From Lachnospiraceae bacterium (GTDB taxonomy: Bacteria; Bacillota; Clostridia; Lachnospirales; Lachnospiraceae), in contig JAJBTR010000066.1 in the NCBI GenBank assembly GCA_020860745.1, positions 1-7,796 of the forward strand: a stretch of DNA of 7,796 nucleotides, read 5' to 3'. Shown here piece by piece: positions 5,151 through 7,796 of the stretch (the stretch's first letter is position 1; every line of letters starts with the position of its first letter). The notes beneath the pieces are model-generated. The model saw only the letters and a list, made by a program, of their open reading frames with translations. It searched no databases and was not told the DNA's origin. A program made the translations under genes and the position numbers.

Positions 5151-6893
5151 ATGGAAATATCAGGAACCAAATTATTTCTGCGCGCCCTGGAGGCGGAGGG
5201 TGTGGAAAAGATTTTTGCATATCCGGGCGGCACGGTGACGGATTTATTTGACGAGCTGTACCGCAACAGCGATATTGACGTTGTTCTGCCGCGCCATGAA
5301 CAGGCCCTGGTGCATGAGGCGGAGGGGTACGCCCGGGAGACCGGCAAGACCGGCGTCTGTCTGGTGACCAGCGGGCCGGGCGCCACGAATACGGTGACGG
5401 CTATCGCGGATGCGTTTCTGGACAGTATTCCGCTGGTTGTCTTTACGGGGCAGGTTGCTCTGGGTCTGATTGGAAACGAGGCATTCCAGGAGGTGGATAT
5501 TGTCGGGATCACGCGGCATATTACCAAATACAGTGTCACGGTTCGGGACAGGAAAGAACTTGGCAGAATCATAAAAATGGCGTTTCGGATTGCTTCTACG
5601 GGAAAACCGGGGCCGGTGCTGATTGATCTGCCGAAAGATATTCAGACAGCGAACGGACCGGCGGAGTATCCGGCCAGCGTGGATATCAGAGGCTATAAGA
5701 TCAATGACGGCGTCCATATCGGGCAGCTCAGGAAAGCGACAAAGCTTTTAAAGAGCGCGGGGAGACCTGTTATCCTTGCCGGCGGCGGTGTGAATATTTC
5801 CGGAGCGGGAGAAGAACTCGCCCGCCTGGCGGAACTGACGCATATACCGGTTATCACTACCGTGATGGGAAAAGGAGCGGTTCCGACCGATCATCCTTAT
5901 TATATCGGGAGCAGCGGTCTGCACGGAAAATACGCGGCGAATATTGTTATCAGCCAGTGTAATCTGCTTTTTTCCATCGGCACCCGTTTCAATGACCGGG
6001 TGACGGGAGACTTAAGCGAGTTTGCGCCTAAGGCGAAGATCATTCATCTTGATGTGGACGCGGCGGCCATTTCGCGGAATGTGGTGGTTGACGTTCCGAT
6101 CGTGGCGGACGCGAAAGTGGCTCTGGCACAGATGGTGGAGTGGATTGAGGCGGAGTGGAAAGGCCCGAAAGACACGGAAGACTGGATGAAGCAGATCAGA
6201 AAGTGGGATCAGGAGCATCCGCTTGAAATGCGCCGCAATAAGGGAATGGCGCCCCAGATGATCATGGAAGGGTTGAATGAGGTTTACCCCGATGAGGTGA
6301 CCTATGTGACGGATGTGGGCCAGCATCAGATGTGGGCCAGTCAGTTTTTACATATCAACGCGAAAAAGAAACTGATCACCTCTGGTGGCCTGGGAACCAT
6401 GGGATTCGGATTCCCGGCGGCTCTTGGAGCCAAGATGGGACATCCGGATCGGCCGGTGGTCTGCATCACCGGGGACGGCGGATTTCAGATGAATATACAG
6501 GAGATGGCGACGGCGATCATTCAGGATACACCAATCACAATCTGCCTGCTGAACAATTATTATCTCGGCATGGTGCGGCAGATGCAGCAGCTGTTTTATG
6601 GAAAACGCTACTCTGCTACCTGCCTGCGCCGCAGAAAGAGCTGTCCGGCGCACTGTAAGGGACCGAATGAAAACTGCCCGCCGTATGTCCCGGATTTCCT
6701 GAAATGGGCGGAGAGTTACGGTGCACATGCCATCCGCGTGGAGCGGGAGGAGGATATTGTCCCTGCTCTTATGGCGGCCAGAGAGAACATGGATGCGCCG
6801 ACGCTGATCGAATTTATGATTGCCACGGAGGAACTGGTTCTGCCGATGGTCCCGGGCGGGAATCCCATGAACAGGATGATTCTGGAGGGATAG
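5151..6893 (+). CDS. ilvB: Acetohydroxyacid synthase large (catalytic) subunit
   Basis: IlvB joins two pyruvates to acetolactate, or pyruvate and 2-oxobutyrate to acetohydroxybutyrate, the first common step of valine, leucine and isoleucine synthesis. It is a ThDP/Mg/FAD enzyme that pairs with IlvN. The 580-residue protein has the three expected domains: ThDP pyrimidine-binding (about 1-165) with the catalytic Glu50 in RHEQ; the central FAD-associated domain (about 190-325) with RFNDRVTG (279-286); and ThDP pyrophosphate-binding (about 370-560) with GDG (441-443) through NN (468-469). ATG-5151 follows AAAGGGG (5136-5142) at 8 bases. Two oddities: a cysteine-rich insertion, C491-x6-C498-x3-C502-x6-C509, where most relatives go directly from RYSAT to PDF; and Met478 in MVRQMQ, where many enzymes have Trp (MVRQWQ). 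The biosynthetic (not catabolic AlsS) assignment rests on the FAD-region motif and the following ilvN. Confidence 0.95.
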   Translation: MEISGTKLFLRALEAEGVEKIFAYPGGTVTDLFDELYRNSDIDVVLPRHEQALVHEAEGYARETGKTGVCLVTSGPGATNTVTAIADAFLDSIPLVVFTGQVALGLIGNEAFQEVDIVGITRHITKYSVTVRDRKELGRIIKMAFRIASTGKPGPVLIDLPKDIQTANGPAEYPASVDIRGYKINDGVHIGQLRKATKLLKSAGRPVILAGGGVNISGAGEELARLAELTHIPVITTVMGKGAVPTDHPYYIGSSGLHGKYAANIVISQCNLLFSIGTRFNDRVTGDLSEFAPKAKIIHLDVDAAAISRNVVVDVPIVADAKVALAQMVEWIEAEWKGPKDTEDWMKQIRKWDQEHPLEMRRNKGMAPQMIMEGLNEVYPDEVTYVTDVGQHQMWASQFLHINAKKKLITSGGLGTMGFGFPAALGAKMGHPDRPVVCITGDGGFQMNIQEMATAIIQDTPITICLLNNYYLGMVRQMQQLFYGKRYSATCLRRRKSCPAHCKGPNENCPPYVPDFLKWAESYGAHAIRVEREEDIVPALMAARENMDAPTLIEFMIATEELVLPMVPGGNPMNRMILEG

Positions 6894-6900
6894 TCCGGTA

Positions 6901-6950
6901 CGGTGGCCATGCAGATGGGCAAGCTGGCTTGCACAGATGCGTGGACATTG
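6901..6950 (+). other. Long imperfect hairpin directly after ilvB
   Basis: A dyad is centred on GCAAGC-TG-GCTTGC (6919-6932). Exactly symmetric outer arms, CGGTGGCCATGC (6901-6912) and GCGTGGACATTG (6939-6950), pair with three G-U pairs and one mismatch. In RNA the tip would be GCAAG-CUGG-CUUGC with a four-base loop. It begins 7 bases after the ilvB stop and has no U-run, so it looks more like a 3'-end stabiliser, processing site or attenuation element than a simple terminator. Confidence 0.5.
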
Positions 6951-6977
6951 GACAGGCAAGGGAATCATGAGTAAGTA

Positions 6978-7027
6978 GAGCGATTAGCTCGGATTGCGAT
7001 AATGCTCTCCCTTAATGAGCGTGCAAT
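6978..7027 (+). other. Competing hairpins in the ilvB-ilvN gap
   Basis: GAGC (6978-6981) can pair with GCTC (6987-6990) over a GATTA loop. Next to it, ATTGC...ATGCTC (6993-7007) pairs with GAGCGT-GCAAT (7017-7027) with a bulged GATA. The two GCTC and two GAGC segments can exchange partners, so alternative folds are possible. From 7028 to 7121 I see no gene; shorter dyads occur (GTGA-GAA-TCAC, about 7079-7089; TCAC-G-GTGA, 7104-7112). Control of ilvN expression is a guess from position. Confidence 0.35.
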
Positions 7028-7137
7028 GCGAATTTAGTGAGAACTTATGCAAAGCAATGATAACTGGTGATGGCGGGAGTGAGAATCACGGAGTCATCAG
7101 CTTTCACGGTGATAAAAAGAGAAGGGAGAAAAAGGCC

Positions 7138-7638
7138 ATGATGAAAAACAGATGGATTGCCCTCTATGTGGAGAATCAGGTTGGTGTCCTTGCCAAGATA
7201 TCCGGACTTTTTGCCGGAAAATCCTACAATCTGGAAAGTCTGACCGTGGGTACAACGGAGGATGAGAGCGTTTCCCGCATGACCATCCGCAGCACCTGCG
7301 ATGACAGGACGTTTGAGCAGATTAAAAAGCAGCTAAACCGCATGGTTGAGGTCATCAAGGTGATGGATCTGACGGATACGCCGATTCACATGAAAGAGGT
7401 TATGTTTGCAAAAATTAAAAAATGTTCGGATGAGGACAAAGCGGAGGCGTTCCGTATCGCGGATGTCTTTAACGTTCATGTGATCGATATCGGCGAGAAT
7501 AGCGTGCTTCTGGAGTGTATGCTGACAGAGCACAGAAATAATGAACTGATCAGTCTGTTAAAATCCCGGTTTGCGTCAGTGGAAATTGTCCGTGGCGGCG
7601 CGGTGGCGATCGAGTCTATCAGCACCTCCTGCCGGTAA
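7138..7638 (+). CDS. ilvN: Acetohydroxyacid synthase small (regulatory) subunit
   Basis: The small subunit activates the IlvB catalytic subunit and gives it feedback inhibition by branched-chain amino acids, mainly valine. The 166-residue protein has the N-terminal ACT domain (about 6-78) with the effector-site pattern NQVGVLAKISGLFAGKSYN (13-31), LESLTVG and SRMTI. The glycine (G16) and asparagine (N31) that bind valine in E. coli IlvH are kept; Gln14-Val15 replaces the usual x-Pro before that glycine. A C-terminal small-subunit domain follows (about 83-160), ending EIVRGGAVAIES. Two adjacent ATG codons exist; 7138 is preferred because AAGGGAG (7122-7128) is 9 bases upstream, against 12 for 7141. 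The open frame reaches back to 7015, but that part lacks a ribosome binding site and any IlvN similarity. The 244-base gap from ilvB is longer than is usual for this pair, which is commonly adjacent or overlapping. Confidence 0.92.
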   Translation: MMKNRWIALYVENQVGVLAKISGLFAGKSYNLESLTVGTTEDESVSRMTIRSTCDDRTFEQIKKQLNRMVEVIKVMDLTDTPIHMKEVMFAKIKKCSDEDKAEAFRIADVFNVHVIDIGENSVLLECMLTEHRNNELISLLKSRFASVEIVRGGAVAIESISTSCR

Positions 7639-7689
7639 ATGCGGATTGACATTTCGGAAACTGTGAGAACTTATTATTACTTTTCAAGG

Positions 7690-7733
7690 CTCATAAAATT
7701 ATCGTGGGATGCACGATTGTCAGAGTTTTTGAG
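7690..7733 (+). terminator. Weak hairpin after ilvN, possible terminator
   Basis: ATCGTG (7701-7706) and CACGAT (7712-7717) form a 6-bp stem with a GGATG loop. The flanks AAAA (7695-7698) with TTTT (7726-7729) and CTCA (7690-7693) with TGAG (7730-7733) can lengthen it. A T5 run lies at 7726-7730 but starts 9 bases after the inner stem, so a normal intrinsic terminator is doubtful. The remaining bases 7639-7796 show no gene I can support; TTGACA at 7646-7651 is a perfect -35 hexamer, but the nearest -10 (TATTAT, 7672-7677) is 20 bases away. Confidence 0.3.
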
Positions 7734-7796
7734 AATTTATTTGCCAGGGTTGTTTCATGAAGAAATTTTAAACATAAGATAAATGCTGAATTTAAC

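Noticed and set aside
7015..7137. A 41-residue N-terminal extension of IlvN from ATG-7015
   Set aside because: There is no ribosome binding site before 7015, no similarity to the ACT domain family in the extension, and a good ribosome binding site at 7122-7128 for ATG-7138.

Overview
The window looks like chromosomal DNA of a Clostridia member, most likely a Lachnospiraceae-type gut anaerobe. Evidence: strong AGGAGG-type ribosome binding sites, moderate GC with GC-rich codons, an oxygen-sensitive [FeFe] hydrogenase of the group B type, a Bacillus-type ThyA, and an IlvB with a cysteine-rich insertion that I associate with Lachnospiraceae. This assignment is inference; the species cannot be named from the sequence alone.

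Layout: (1) 1-114, the last 37 codons of an unidentified plus-strand gene. (2) 115-292, an intergenic region with a TATAAT -10 box and, just downstream, a near-consensus Rex (NADH/NAD+ sensor) operator. (3) 293-1739, a group B [FeFe] hydrogenase locus broken at its 5' end by an in-frame TAG (341-343) and a two-base loss in a GA repeat (449-456); 501-1739 stays open and keeps both ferredoxin-type clusters and all H-cluster motifs. (4) 1866-1929, a bidirectional terminator between convergent genes. (5) 1985-2215 (minus), a small single-pass membrane protein of unknown function with its own good promoter. (6) 2381-3229 thyA and 3426-3929 folA, the dTMP/folate pair, separated by a 196-base spacer with a large nested inverted repeat. 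(7) 4020-4970, an AEC-family (auxin efflux carrier) permease. (8) 5151-6893 ilvB and 7138-7638 ilvN, the large and small subunits of acetohydroxyacid synthase, separated by an unusually long, hairpin-rich 244-base gap. (9) 7639-7796, non-coding in what is visible.

How the genes work together: ThyA makes dTMP and turns methylene-THF into dihydrofolate, which FolA reduces back to THF, so their adjacency is functional. IlvB is the catalytic subunit and IlvN the regulatory (valine-sensing ACT) subunit of the first common step of branched-chain amino acid synthesis. The hydrogenase would dispose of fermentative electrons as H2, and Rex control fits that role. No CRISPR array, tRNA, rRNA, insertion sequence or phage gene was seen. 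I found no obviously new multi-gene system. The items most worth a second look are the damaged but apparently still Rex-wired hydrogenase gene, the nested inverted repeat between thyA and folA, the structured ilvB-ilvN gap, and the Cys-rich insertion in IlvB.
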